In this document: in pieces, positions 26,521 to 34,380 of the stretch | How positions within the stretch are numbered: position 1 is the stretch's first letter | Layout: each line of letters starts with the position of its first letter | NCBI RefSeq assembly: GCF_030403745.1 | Contig: NZ_JAQMWP010000018.1 | Location: forward strand, 124,001 to 188,000 | Direction of reading: 5' to 3' | Origin: Streptomyces sp. S.PB5 | Lineage (GTDB): Bacteria > Actinomycetota > Actinomycetes > Streptomycetales > Streptomycetaceae | Length of the DNA stretch: 64,000 bases | Notes under the pieces: generated by a model | What the model was told of the DNA's origin: nothing | The model's database searches: none | The model's input: the letters and a program-made list of their open reading frames with translations, nothing else | Made by a program: the position numbers and the translations under genes

Positions 26521-29500
26521 CTACGGGCAGGGAGGCCGGTAGGTGAGGTTCCCGAAGTACTGCTTCCATTCGGAACGGGTCATCGTGGGGTGGCTGTCGC
26601 GGCACACCCGGGCGGCGACGCGCTCCGGGTCGGTCTCCCACATCTGGGCGGTGCGGTCCGCGCCCGCGGTGCCCAGGGTGTGACCGTCAGGGGCGAACGC
26701 CGCTGTGTAGATGTGCTTTCCGCCGCTGGTGAGGGTGGCCCGTGCGCGGGGGTGAGCCGGATCGGTGAGGTCCCACAGCCGGGCGGTCCCGTCCGCACCC
26801 GTCGTGGCCAGAGTGCGGCCGTCGGGGGTGAAGGCGGGGGAGTGGACGGCCCCGACATGGCCGACGAGGGTCGCCGCCCCGTGCACGCGACCACCGGCGA
26901 CGCGCCACAGGCGCACCGTGCCGCCGAAGTCCGTGGTGACCAGGGTCTTTCCGTCCGGGCTGAACGCCGCTGCGTTGACCCCATCCTCCAGTACCGCGGA
27001 GGTGTCCAGGCGTCCCGGGCGACGGGGGTCGGTGACGTCCCACAGCCGTACGGTGCCGTCCCAGCCCCCGGTGGCCAGCGTGCGCCCGTCGGGGCTGAAG
27101 ACGGCGGTGTTGGCGCCGCCCGCGTGTCCGGTGAGGACGGCCAGCTCGCGGGGCGCGCGCGGATCAGCGACATGCCACAGCCGTACGGTGCCGTCGCCGC
27201 CGGCTGTGGCCAGGACCTGCCCGTCGGGGCGGAACGTCACCGTGTTCACGTGTGTGCCGTACCCGGGCACCGTGGCCAGTCGCCGGGGGTGGCGGGGATC
27301 GGTGACGTCCCACAGAAGGACGGTCCGGTCCCGGCTCCCGGTGGCCAGTGTGCGCCCGTCGGAGCTGAGCGCGAGCCCGCACACGGTGTCCCGGTGCCCG
27401 GTGAGGGCGGCGAGTTTCTCCGGACGCGGGGGATCGGTGACGCCCCACAGTCGTACGGTGCGGTCGCCGGCCGTCGCCAGGGTGTGCCCGTCCGGGGTGA
27501 ACACCACGGCGCACACGGTGTCGGTGTGGCCGACGGCGGAGAGCAACGGGAGGTCCCACAGCCGTGCGGTCTGGTCGTCTCCAGCGCTGGCCAGGCCACG
27601 GCCGTCGGGGCTGAACGCCACGAAGACGGCGGCGTCGGTGTGCCCGGTCAGCACTGATTGCCGGGCGGGGTGGCGCGGATCGCCGATGTCCCACACCCTC
27701 ACCGTCTGGTCCAGACTCGCACTGGCGAGAGAGCGTCCGTCCGGGCTGATCGCGACGGAGCGCACGCCGTCCGTGTGCCCCGCCAACGTCGCCAGCCGGG
27801 CCGGGTGTTCGGGCGTCGTGACGTCCCAGAGCCGCACGGTGCGATCCCAACTCGCACTGGCGAGGGTCCGGCCGTCGGGGCTGAACGCCACCCAGTTCAA
27901 GGCGGCGGTGTGGCCTTTCAGGGTGGCCACGGCGCGAGCGGGCGCCGACGAGTGGTCCAGGCTCCACAACCGGACGGTGTTGTCGAACACGGCGGTGGCG
28001 AGCGTGCGGCCGTCAGGGCTGAACGCGACGGAGACGACCGCACGCTTCGCGTCCTTGCGGCCCGGGAGCGTGTCCCTCGTCCGGGGCCGGCGGGGGTCGG
28101 TGAGGTCCCACAGCCGCACCGTGCCGTCGGTGCTCGCGGTGGCGAGCGTGTCGCCGTCGGGGCTGAAGGCCACCGCGTTGACGTCGCGGATGTGGCCGCG
28201 CAGGACGGCCGCCAGGCGGGGCCTGGCGGGGTCGATGGTGTCCCACAGCCGGGCGGTGTCGTCCCAGCTCGCGGTGGCCAGGATGCGGCCGTCCGGGCTG
28301 AAAGCGGCGTGCCTGACCTTCTCGGTGTGCCCGGCCAGGCCGGCCAGAGTGCGTGGACGGTGCGGGTCGGTGACGCTCCACAGGCGGGCGGTGTTGTCGT
28401 TGCTGCCGGTGACCATGACGCGGCCGTCGGAGCGGTAGGCCACCGCGTTGACATTGTCGGTGTGGCCGGTGAGCCGTGTCGCGTACGGAGTGGCGAAGGT
28501 GCTGAGCAGGCCGCCGCGGGCCTCGACGGTGGGTGCCAGCTGGTAGGCGGCGAGGCTCAACTGGGCGGCGAGCGCGGGGTTGGTGGAGCGTACCGCGGCG
28601 GCCTGCTGTGCGACCTTCTGAGAGAGGGCGATGTTGCGCTGCCGAGTGGCGGCGTCCTGGGCGCGCAGCGCGTAGACGGTGGTGGCGCACGCGGTGAGGA
28701 GGAGCACGGCCAGCAGTACGGTGAGTCTGCGCAGGCGACGGGTACCGCGCCGGGTGGCTGCTTGTTCCCGTTCCGCGGCGGCCTGGCTCGCGTCGAGGAA
28801 CGCCCGCTCCGTCACGGACAAGGACGTACGGTCGAGCGCGACGGCCATGGTCAGACGTGCGCCTCGGTACAGTGCGCCGGGATCGCGTCCCAGCGCTTCC
28901 CATGTGTGTGCCCCGTCGGTGAGCTGGCGCAGCGCCCGCATGGCTTCCCGGTCCTCGGTCAGCCATCCGTGCAGTCGGGGCCAGCAGCGGATCAGGGCCT
29001 CATGGGCGAGCTCGACCCGTTCGTGGTCCAGTGTCAGCAGACGCGCAGCGGCGGCGCGTTCCAGTACGGCGGTGATGTCGTCGCTGTCGGCCGGTTCGGT
29101 GAGTTCCCCCAGTTCCTGAAGGCGTGCCGGCCGACGGGTGTCCTCGGTTCCTTCCCCCAGCGCGGTCAGCCGCACGAACACCCGCTTGACCAACTCCCGT
29201 TGTTGCACGTCGAGTTGTTGGTAGAACTCCTCCGCAGTGTGGGCCAGGCCGCCTTCGAGGCCGCCCGCTGCCTCGAAGGCCTCGAGCGTCAGGGCGTTGC
29301 CGCGGCGCCGCCGCCACGTCTGCAGCAGCGCGTGCGACAGCAGGGGCAGGGTGCCGGCCTGGCCGTGCGCCTGCGCGGTGAGGGACGCCAGCAGGGCGCC
29401 CTGGACGCTGAGTCCGGCCCGCTGCGCGGGACTCACCACGGCCCGGCGCAACTCGTCCAGGCTCATCGGCCCGACCGGCACCTGTGAGTCGCGCATGGCC

Positions 29501-30357
29501 GCCACCAGCGGCGGATGATGCGTGCAGTGGGCGTAGAAGTCGGCGCGCACACCGAGCACCACCCGGCACTTGCCGGAGGCGGCCGAGGCGGCCGTGACCA
29601 ATGCCTCGATGAAACCGCGCCGTTCGCCGTCGTCCTGGCACAGCGTGAAGATCTCCTCGAACTGGTCGATGACCAGCACGATCCCGTCGCCGCCTTCGTT
29701 GCGGGCGACGATCTGCCGCACCACCCGGTCCAGGTTGTCCGGGTCCTGTCTGAACTCCGCGTACAGGCTCCCCGGTGTCAGGGCGGCCAGCGCACCGAGC
29801 CGCACCGCACACTCCTCCAACGGCCGCGGCCCCGGTGTCAGCACCACCACTACCGTCGCCGCGGCCTGCAGACGCGGCACCAGCCCCGCCCGCAGCAGTG
29901 ACGACTTGCCCGAGCCCGACGCCCCGATCACCACCACGAACCACTGCCGTTCCAGCCGCCCGGCCACCTCCTGCACCAACTGCTCGCGGCCGAAGAACCA
30001 CTCCGCGTCCTCTTCCGTGAACGACCGCAGACCCGTGTACGGCGAGGACGCTGTGGACTCCTCCGTCGGGCCGGGTGCTGCCTCCTGCGCACCGAGCCGA
30101 TCCGCCGCCGCCCGCCAGCGCCGCTCCCACTGCTGGGCGTCCCCGTCACAGGCGCGCACGTACGCCAGCGTCACCGCAAGCGTCGGCAGCCGCTGTCCGG
30201 CCGCGGCGGAGGACAGCGTCGAGATCGAATAATGGGCCTGCTCCGCCAGGATCCGGTACGGCGGATTGCCCGCCTTCCGCCGTAACTCCCGTAAACCAGC
30301 GGCGAACTCGGGTAACGGACCGCCGTCCGCGTCGATCGGTCGCTCCTTGCGCGGCAT
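26521..30357 (-). CDS. XRE-STAND ATPase with 14 WD40 repeats
   Basis: Protein of 1278 residues. Domain order: XRE-like helix-turn-helix (about 15-85); an nSTAND1-type NTPase beginning PYTGLRSFTEEDAEWFFGRE with Walker A GASGSGKSS (145-152), Walker B IVLVIDQFEEIF and sensor VRADFYAHC; a predicted membrane helix near 540-565 (LTVLLAVLLLTACATTVYAL); then 14 WD40 repeats (GHTDNVNAVAYRSDG to DRTAQMWE), which is enough for two seven-bladed propellers. STAND proteins are switches that oligomerise on ligand binding, and nSTAND1 members occur in bacterial conflict systems. The ATG has a GGGGAGG ribosome site. It diverges from a secreted I36-like gene. Ligand and output are unknown; the DNA-binding and membrane segments in one chain are notable. 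Confidence 0.93.
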   Translation of the reverse strand: MPRKERPIDADGGPLPEFAAGLRELRRKAGNPPYRILAEQAHYSISTLSSAAAGQRLPTLAVTLAYVRACDGDAQQWERRWRAAADRLGAQEAAPGPTEESTASSPYTGLRSFTEEDAEWFFGREQLVQEVAGRLERQWFVVVIGASGSGKSSLLRAGLVPRLQAAATVVVVLTPGPRPLEECAVRLGALAALTPGSLYAEFRQDPDNLDRVVRQIVARNEGGDGIVLVIDQFEEIFTLCQDDGERRGFIEALVTAASAASGKCRVVLGVRADFYAHCTHHPPLVAAMRDSQVPVGPMSLDELRRAVVSPAQRAGLSVQGALLASLTAQAHGQAGTLPLLSHALLQTWRRRRGNALTLEAFEAAGGLEGGLAHTAEEFYQQLDVQQRELVKRVFVRLTALGEGTEDTRRPARLQELGELTEPADSDDITAVLERAAAARLLTLDHERVELAHEALIRCWPRLHGWLTEDREAMRALRQLTDGAHTWEALGRDPGALYRGARLTMAVALDRTSLSVTERAFLDASQAAAEREQAATRRGTRRLRRLTVLLAVLLLTACATTVYALRAQDAATRQRNIALSQKVAQQAAAVRSTNPALAAQLSLAAYQLAPTVEARGGLLSTFATPYATRLTGHTDNVNAVAYRSDGRVMVTGSNDNTARLWSVTDPHRPRTLAGLAGHTEKVRHAAFSPDGRILATASWDDTARLWDTIDPARPRLAAVLRGHIRDVNAVAFSPDGDTLATASTDGTVRLWDLTDPRRPRTRDTLPGRKDAKRAVVSVAFSPDGRTLATAVFDNTVRLWSLDHSSAPARAVATLKGHTAALNWVAFSPDGRTLASASWDRTVRLWDVTTPEHPARLATLAGHTDGVRSVAISPDGRSLASASLDQTVRVWDIGDPRHPARQSVLTGHTDAAVFVAFSPDGRGLASAGDDQTARLWDLPLLSAVGHTDTVCAVVFTPDGHTLATAGDRTVRLWGVTDPPRPEKLAALTGHRDTVCGLALSSDGRTLATGSRDRTVLLWDVTDPRHPRRLATVPGYGTHVNTVTFRPDGQVLATAGGDGTVRLWHVADPRAPRELAVLTGHAGGANTAVFSPDGRTLATGGWDGTVRLWDVTDPRRPGRLDTSAVLEDGVNAAAFSPDGKTLVTTDFGGTVRLWRVAGGRVHGAATLVGHVGAVHSPAFTPDGRTLATTGADGTARLWDLTDPAHPRARATLTSGGKHIYTAAFAPDGHTLGTAGADRTAQMWETDPERVAARVCRDSHPTMTRSEWKQYFGNLTYRPPCP

Positions 30358-30529
30358 CGCCGCACCTCCCCGTTGCTTCCCGGTCCCTCAGGACCCGGTC
30401 TGAAGCCGCGTCACATTTTTCACGAGTTGTTTGTTCGGCACCAGTGCCTCGAAAGCGAACAACGCGACAGCGGCTACAACGGGAGCGGCCGATTCCCGGC
30501 TGGATGCAACGGATTGCGGAGGTAGGGAG

Positions 30530-31003
30530 ATGTCCGTCCTACGGAAAACAACCGCTCGGCTCGGAGCGATCGCCATCGTTCTGGGTGCGGCCCTGGCCGC
30601 TGCCCCGTCCGCGCAGGCGGACACGGCGCACACGACCGAGACCAAGCGGCACTCGGTACCCGGCGACGAGGCCCAACCGGCGGGCTGGGACCGTACGATC
30701 AGCGTGGGTCAAGGACGCAGCGCCTGTCCGGTGCACTATGTGTGCATCTGGACGGGCACGAACTTCACCGGTAGCGGCCTCGGTTTCACCGGCAGCATCG
30801 CACGCGGTGACGCCGTGTCGTGGTTCAACACCGTGTGGCAGGACCACGTCTATTCGGCGTTCAACAACACCCTCAGCGTCCCGATCACCTTCTTCAACAT
30901 CTACGGCAGTACCTGGACCCCCATCGGCAGTCTCAACCCTGGCACCTGGGTCGCCAGCGGTTGGGTGAACAGCGACAAGGCGGACGGTATGGGCTACGTG
31001 TAG
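30530..31003 (+). CDS. Secreted peptidase-inhibitor I36/crystallin-like protein
   Basis: Secreted protein of 157 residues with a signal peptide (RLGAIAIVLGAALAAAPSAQADT). The mature domain, ACPVHYVCIWTGTNFTGSGLGFTG ... WFNTVWQDHVYSAFNNT, matches the I36 (SMPI)/beta-gamma-crystallin fold of Streptomyces, with CP-x-x-YVC-x-W and a downstream NNT. Some members inhibit metalloproteinases and others have no known activity. Only two Cys remain (ACP and YVC). The ATG at 30530 follows GGAGG and begins directly with the signal; the longer open frame is leader. It diverges from the WD40 STAND gene across 170 bp. Confidence 0.88.
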   Translation: MSVLRKTTARLGAIAIVLGAALAAAPSAQADTAHTTETKRHSVPGDEAQPAGWDRTISVGQGRSACPVHYVCIWTGTNFTGSGLGFTGSIARGDAVSWFNTVWQDHVYSAFNNTLSVPITFFNIYGSTWTPIGSLNPGTWVASGWVNSDKADGMGYV

Positions 31004-31446
31004 GTGGTTGCACCTGCTCGTCCACGCACGGGCCGCCTGCATCGGTACCTGCCTGAACCCGGTCGGCCCGGGCACTCGACCGTGGCGTTCACGCCGACGA
31101 CCTGACGGTGATCGGGTTGGACGAGACCGTGCACATCGACAGCGAGCCCTCGGAAACGTCGCCGCCCGCGGCATCCGCGGGCTCGGTGTCGGTCTACCTC
31201 CACGCGTTCAGGGGGGAAGGAGCAGAGTTGCCGGGACGGGAGAGGGAATCGGCCCGTCCCGGCGCATCCCCGGCTGCCCTTGTCCGTCGGCGAACCCAGC
31301 GCGGCACACAGATGATGCGCCCCTGTCGGATGCACCGCGTCCTGGAGAGCCTCGACGATGTCCCGGCATGAACCCGACAGCACCGCCACGGCCGGCTCGG
31401 GTGACCCTTGAGCAACCAGCCACACCCTGACCGGTGATTCCGCCGG
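31004..31446. other. Region without a recognisable intact gene
   Basis: No frame here has a convincing start plus family signature. One plus-strand stretch (about 31087-31200, ADDLTVIGLDETVHIDSEPSE) has coding-like codons and may be debris of a lost gene. The area adjoins IS30 fragments, so it is probably decayed mobile-element flank. Confidence 0.4.
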
Positions 31447-31487
31447 CAACCAGCTTTGATTCAACCGGTCGAATCAACAGTGCTGGT
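31447..31487. repeat. Nested inverted repeat at IS30 fragment junction
   Basis: An outer pair CAACCAGC/GCTGGTTG encloses a 22-bp near-perfect palindrome (31456-31477, arms TTGATTC/GAATCAA, one mismatched pair). It lies immediately left of the IS30 N-terminal fragment. It may be two abutted element ends or an old terminal repeat. Confidence 0.6.
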
Positions 31488-31567
31488 TGAGGACGGGCGG
31501 GGAGGAGATCTCACGCGGGCTCTGTACCGGAGAGTCCTACCGGGCGATCGCCGGCCTGCTGGGGCGT
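31488..31567 (+). pseudogene. IS30-family transposase N-terminal fragment
   Basis: The plus-strand translation GEEISRGLCTGESYRAIAGLLGR matches the N-terminal helix-turn-helix of IS30 transposases (REEISRGLAxGxSxRxIAxxLGR). The next expected segment, S-T-ISREV, is not on this strand but on the opposite strand immediately to the right. Confidence 0.6.
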
Positions 31568-31569
31568 CA

Positions 31570-31790
31570 CCATGATGCCGACGCAAGGGGCCGACGATCT
31601 GTTCCGGCGGCCACTCCTCCCTCAGGAGAAGCAGCACCGTCTTCCTCAGCGCTGGACGGCGGGCAAGCAGGCACTGCTTCGGCCGCCGGGCGCGGTCAAG
31701 TGCCCGTTCCTGTGCAGCGGGTGCCCGGTGGACGTCGCGTCCGCCGTTGTTGGCTTCGCGGCTGATCGTCGACACCGGGACGATCCGGGG
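31570..31790 (-). pseudogene. IS30-family transposase central fragment, opposite strand
   Basis: The minus strand reads VSTISREANNGGRDVHRAPA, then QERALDRARRPKQCLLARRP, then REEWPPEQIVGPLRR. This is the segment that follows the N-terminal HTH in IS30 transposases. Its orientation opposes the adjoining N-terminal fragment, so the element has been broken by an inversion or by two nested insertions. The DDE catalytic domain is missing. Confidence 0.75.
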
Positions 31791-31866
31791 ATGAAGATCA
31801 GCCACGAGACGAGCTGCTCCGGCAGGAGGAAGTCGGGGGCATCCGCGAGTCGAGGACCGTGCTCGA

Positions 31867-32226
31867 TCACAGCCTGGTGGCCAGCCAGATGGTCACTGCC
31901 GCGGTGGCGGTGAGGACGATGTTGAGTGCGATCCGGCGGTCTCCTCCGGTCAGGTGGACGGCGATCGCGCCGGTCTGCAGGAGTACGAAGCCGATGGCCG
32001 CGGCCGGTGCCAGTGAGGGAGCGATGCCGGTCAGCGGCGGCAGGATCAGGCCGGTCGCGCCGAGTATTTCGACCGTCCCCAGCGCCCTGAGGGCGGGCAA
32101 GGGTACGCGGTCGACCCAGGCCATCATCGGCCGGAGTTGGTCCCGGCTGCGGATCACCTTCAGCGTGCCTGCGTAGAAGTAGAAGAGGGCGAGCAGTCCC
32201 GCGACGATCCAATAGGAGATGTTCAT
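31867..32226 (-). CDS. DoxX-like membrane protein
   Basis: Membrane protein of 119 residues with four helices, in the DoxX/DoxD-like family: YWIVAGLLALFYFYAGTLKV, the Pro/Leu loop RVPLPALRALGTVEILGATGLILPP, and AIGFVLLQTGAIAVHLTGGD. Members occur with redox enzymes and LysR or TetR regulators in actinomycetes, and some take part in thiol/oxidative-stress complexes. It lies downstream of a broken cupin gene on the same strand, 169 bp apart with a small hairpin between. Both are probably driven by the LysR-type promoter at 32732-32773. Confidence 0.88.
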   Translation of the reverse strand: MNISYWIVAGLLALFYFYAGTLKVIRSRDQLRPMMAWVDRVPLPALRALGTVEILGATGLILPPLTGIAPSLAPAAAIGFVLLQTGAIAVHLTGGDRRIALNIVLTATAAVTIWLATRL

Positions 32227-32394
32227 GGTTTCCGTTCATCGGCCACCGTTTCGCGGCGGCCCGTCGATTACGTCGATTGCCAGGGGGTCCTGGCAAGGCC
32301 CGGGCTGTCGCCCGAGGGAGTCGTGCACCGAAGATCGGGAGCGTCACAGCTCCGCCGGTCGAAAGGAGGGCGACCGCCTTGCGTCCCGTCGACT

Positions 32395-32699
32395 TCAGGC
32401 GGAGTCGGCGGCAGGCTCGGTCGCGTAGCGGTTCAGCGCGTCGATATCGGCTCCCGCGGCGTCAACGGCCAGCCGCCGGAGAAGCCCTCGCCGTGTTGGC
32501 CGTGTTGGTGCTGCGGCGGTCCTTGGGTGTGCGGAGCGGGGACGGACTCGGCGATCGCGAGGCGGTGCCCGGTGTGGCTGCCGTCCTCCAGAGCGCGCAC
32601 GTGTGTGGTGCCCGGAACGATCGTCTCGCCATCGCCGGGACGCACCACCGATACGGCGGGGTCGGTCTGCAGCTCGCTGTTCCATGCCTCTTCGCTCAT
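32395..32699 (-). pseudogene. Cupin gene with internal deletion
   Basis: The start is intact: MSEEAWNSELQTDPAVSVV, RPGDGETIVPGTTHV, LEDGSHTGHRLAIAESV, then GPPQHQHGQHGEGF, which is the first cupin metal motif (two His and a Glu). It then jumps into unrelated residues. In the next frame the tail AGADIDALNRYATEPAADSA with a stop codon looks like a normal cupin C-terminus. The central barrel strands with the second metal motif are deleted and the frame is shifted, so the protein should be inactive. Confidence 0.75.
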
Positions 32700-32731
32700 G
32701 CTCACGAGTGCACCGCCGACGCACTGTCAGT

Positions 32732-32773
32732 GTCCAAGACTCATTCCGCAGCGCCGATACCTGATGGGTATCG
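32732..32773 (-). promoter_or_regulatory. LysR-type operator and promoter facing the cupin/DoxX genes
   Basis: The dyad CGATACC-N5-GGTATCG (32755-32773) starts 27 bp before the LysR start codon. On the minus strand it is followed 15 bp later by TCTTGGAC (32732-32739). The same arrangement occurs twice at 43868-43990. This is the expected position for LysR autoregulation and for activation of the divergent genes. Confidence 0.65.
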
Positions 32774-32780
32774 TTGCAGC

Positions 32781-33632
32781 GTGGAGCTACGGACTTTGCG
32801 CTACTTCGTGGCGGTCGCCGAGGAACGCCACTTCGGGCGGGCCGCCACCCGACTGCACATGAGTCAGCCGCCGCTGAGCCGGGCGATCAAGCGGTTGGAG
32901 GCCGATGTCGGGGCCCTGCTGTTTGCCCGCTCGCCCACTGGCGTCACGCTCACGGCGGTGGGCACGGTGCTGCTCGACGAGGCGCGGGCCCTGCTCGACC
33001 ATGCCGATCGCGTCCGTGTACGCGTGAGCGCGGCGGCCGGCGTCTCGAACCTCACCGTCGGCATCTTGGGCGACGGTACCGACCCGGGAGTGTCCAGGCT
33101 GGCCGCCGCCTACCGCAGAAGCCACCCCGGCATCGACATCCGCATCCGCGACACCGATCTGACCGACCCGACGTGCGGGCTGCGCGCCGGACTGGTCGAC
33201 GTCGCCCTGACTCGGGCGCCGTTCGACGAGACCGCCCTGACGGTGCGTGTGCTGCGGACCGATCCGGTCGGTGTGGTCCTGCGTGCCGATGATCCGCTGG
33301 CCCGCCGGGACCGGCTGCGGCTGGCCGAGCTGAGTGACCGTCGCTGGTTCCAGTTCCCGCAGGGCACCGACCCCATCTGGCAGTCGTACTGGAATGCCGG
33401 CAGCCTGCGCGAGGGCCCGGTGGTGCGCGCCGTCCAGGAATGCGTGCAGGCCGTGCTGTGGAACGGCACGGTGGGCCTAGCCCCGCTTGGGCACGAACTG
33501 CCCGCAGAGTTGGCCGTGGTGCCGCTGGTCGACATGGTGCCGAGCCGTGTGGTGGCGGTGTGGAACGAGGGTGACACCAACCCGTTGATCCGATCCTTCA
33601 TCGAGATCGCGACAGCCGCGTACCGCCACTGA
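32781..33632 (+). CDS. LysR-family transcriptional regulator
   Basis: LysR regulator of 283 residues. It starts at GTG 32781 with MELRTLRYFVAVAEERHFGR (first residue from GTG) and has the helix-turn-helix AATRLHMSQPPLSRAIKRLE. A periplasmic-binding-type effector domain follows (LTVGILGDGTDPGVSRLAAAYRRSHPG, LVDVALTRAPFDE). The longer open frame upstream does not look like protein. The start lies 7 bp after a dyad typical of LysR sites, so it probably represses itself and activates the divergent cupin/DoxX genes when an inducer binds. The inducer is not known. Confidence 0.94.
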   Translation: MELRTLRYFVAVAEERHFGRAATRLHMSQPPLSRAIKRLEADVGALLFARSPTGVTLTAVGTVLLDEARALLDHADRVRVRVSAAAGVSNLTVGILGDGTDPGVSRLAAAYRRSHPGIDIRIRDTDLTDPTCGLRAGLVDVALTRAPFDETALTVRVLRTDPVGVVLRADDPLARRDRLRLAELSDRRWFQFPQGTDPIWQSYWNAGSLREGPVVRAVQECVQAVLWNGTVGLAPLGHELPAELAVVPLVDMVPSRVVAVWNEGDTNPLIRSFIEIATAAYRH

Positions 33633-33839
33633 GCATCGGCAGCCGGTGCGTCGCAGCTCGCGAACAATGCGCACGTTGCGGCCCTCTGGACACACACGAG
33701 ACGGGTTGCGGGTCAAGCCTGGGCCCGCGCGGCCTTGTCCCGCCCCGCCCTGTGGCATCCCTCGCGCCCCCTCGGCGCCTTAATCGAAGAGATTGCGCCG
33801 AAGTGGGGCCCGGCGCATGAGTCGGCCCTGTGCGAGCAT

Positions 33840-34080
33840 CGCGGCCGGGACTGACGGCGGGCCGCGGACGTGAGCCCCCGCCACCAGTCGGCTTGACCGA
33901 CCGGCTTCTGGTCACCCTGGTCCGCTTGCGTCATCAGCTGCCGCACGCGGCTTCGGCCGAGTTCTACGGGGTGGGCCGCTCCACCGTTTCCGCCGCAATC
34001 GGCGAGGTCAGGCCACCGCTGGCCGCCCGCGGCTTCGCCGTCCCCGACCGGTCGGGACTGCGGCTGCGAACCCTGGGCAC
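33840..34080 (+). pseudogene. IS5-type transposase N-terminal remnant
   Basis: The translation GLTDRLLVTLVRLRHQLPHA, then SAEFYGVGRSTVSAAIGEVRPPLAARGFAVPD and GLRLRTL matches the N-terminal HTH region of a common Streptomyces IS5-like transposase (LxHAxLAxLYGVDRSTVSRAI ... LAARGFAVP). It then breaks into unrelated sequence, and the DDE domain is missing. It differs from the C-terminal IS5 remnant at 8929. The flanks 33633-33830 and 34085-34380 show no intact gene. Confidence 0.75.
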
Positions 34081-34380
34081 TGACGGGGGGCGCCGGGAGG
34101 CATGGGTGGGGCAGGATCCGAAAGGGCACGATCCCAAGCTGCGGCCTGCTCCTCGGGGATGAGGCAGAGGCCGTGCTGTGCGGCGTCCTGGGCCATGGGT
34201 GTGCAGGCCATGGTGGCTGGGGTGTTCTCCCATTCGGCGAGGTGCAGTCGTCGTGATCACATGCACGACTTGTGCGCACACTATGAACAGAATCAAGCGA
34301 CACATGGTGCACCGTCACATGCGTTCCTAGCATCACAGCGCTCGGCGCGAACTGCGCCCCTGGAGTTCAGGAGCATCGCT

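Noticed and set aside
21417..30357. Possible biosynthetic-cluster regulator region (AfsR/SARP-like)
   Set aside because: The NB-ARC/TPR protein has no SARP activation domain, and no synthase, NRPS, terpene or RiPP genes are nearby.
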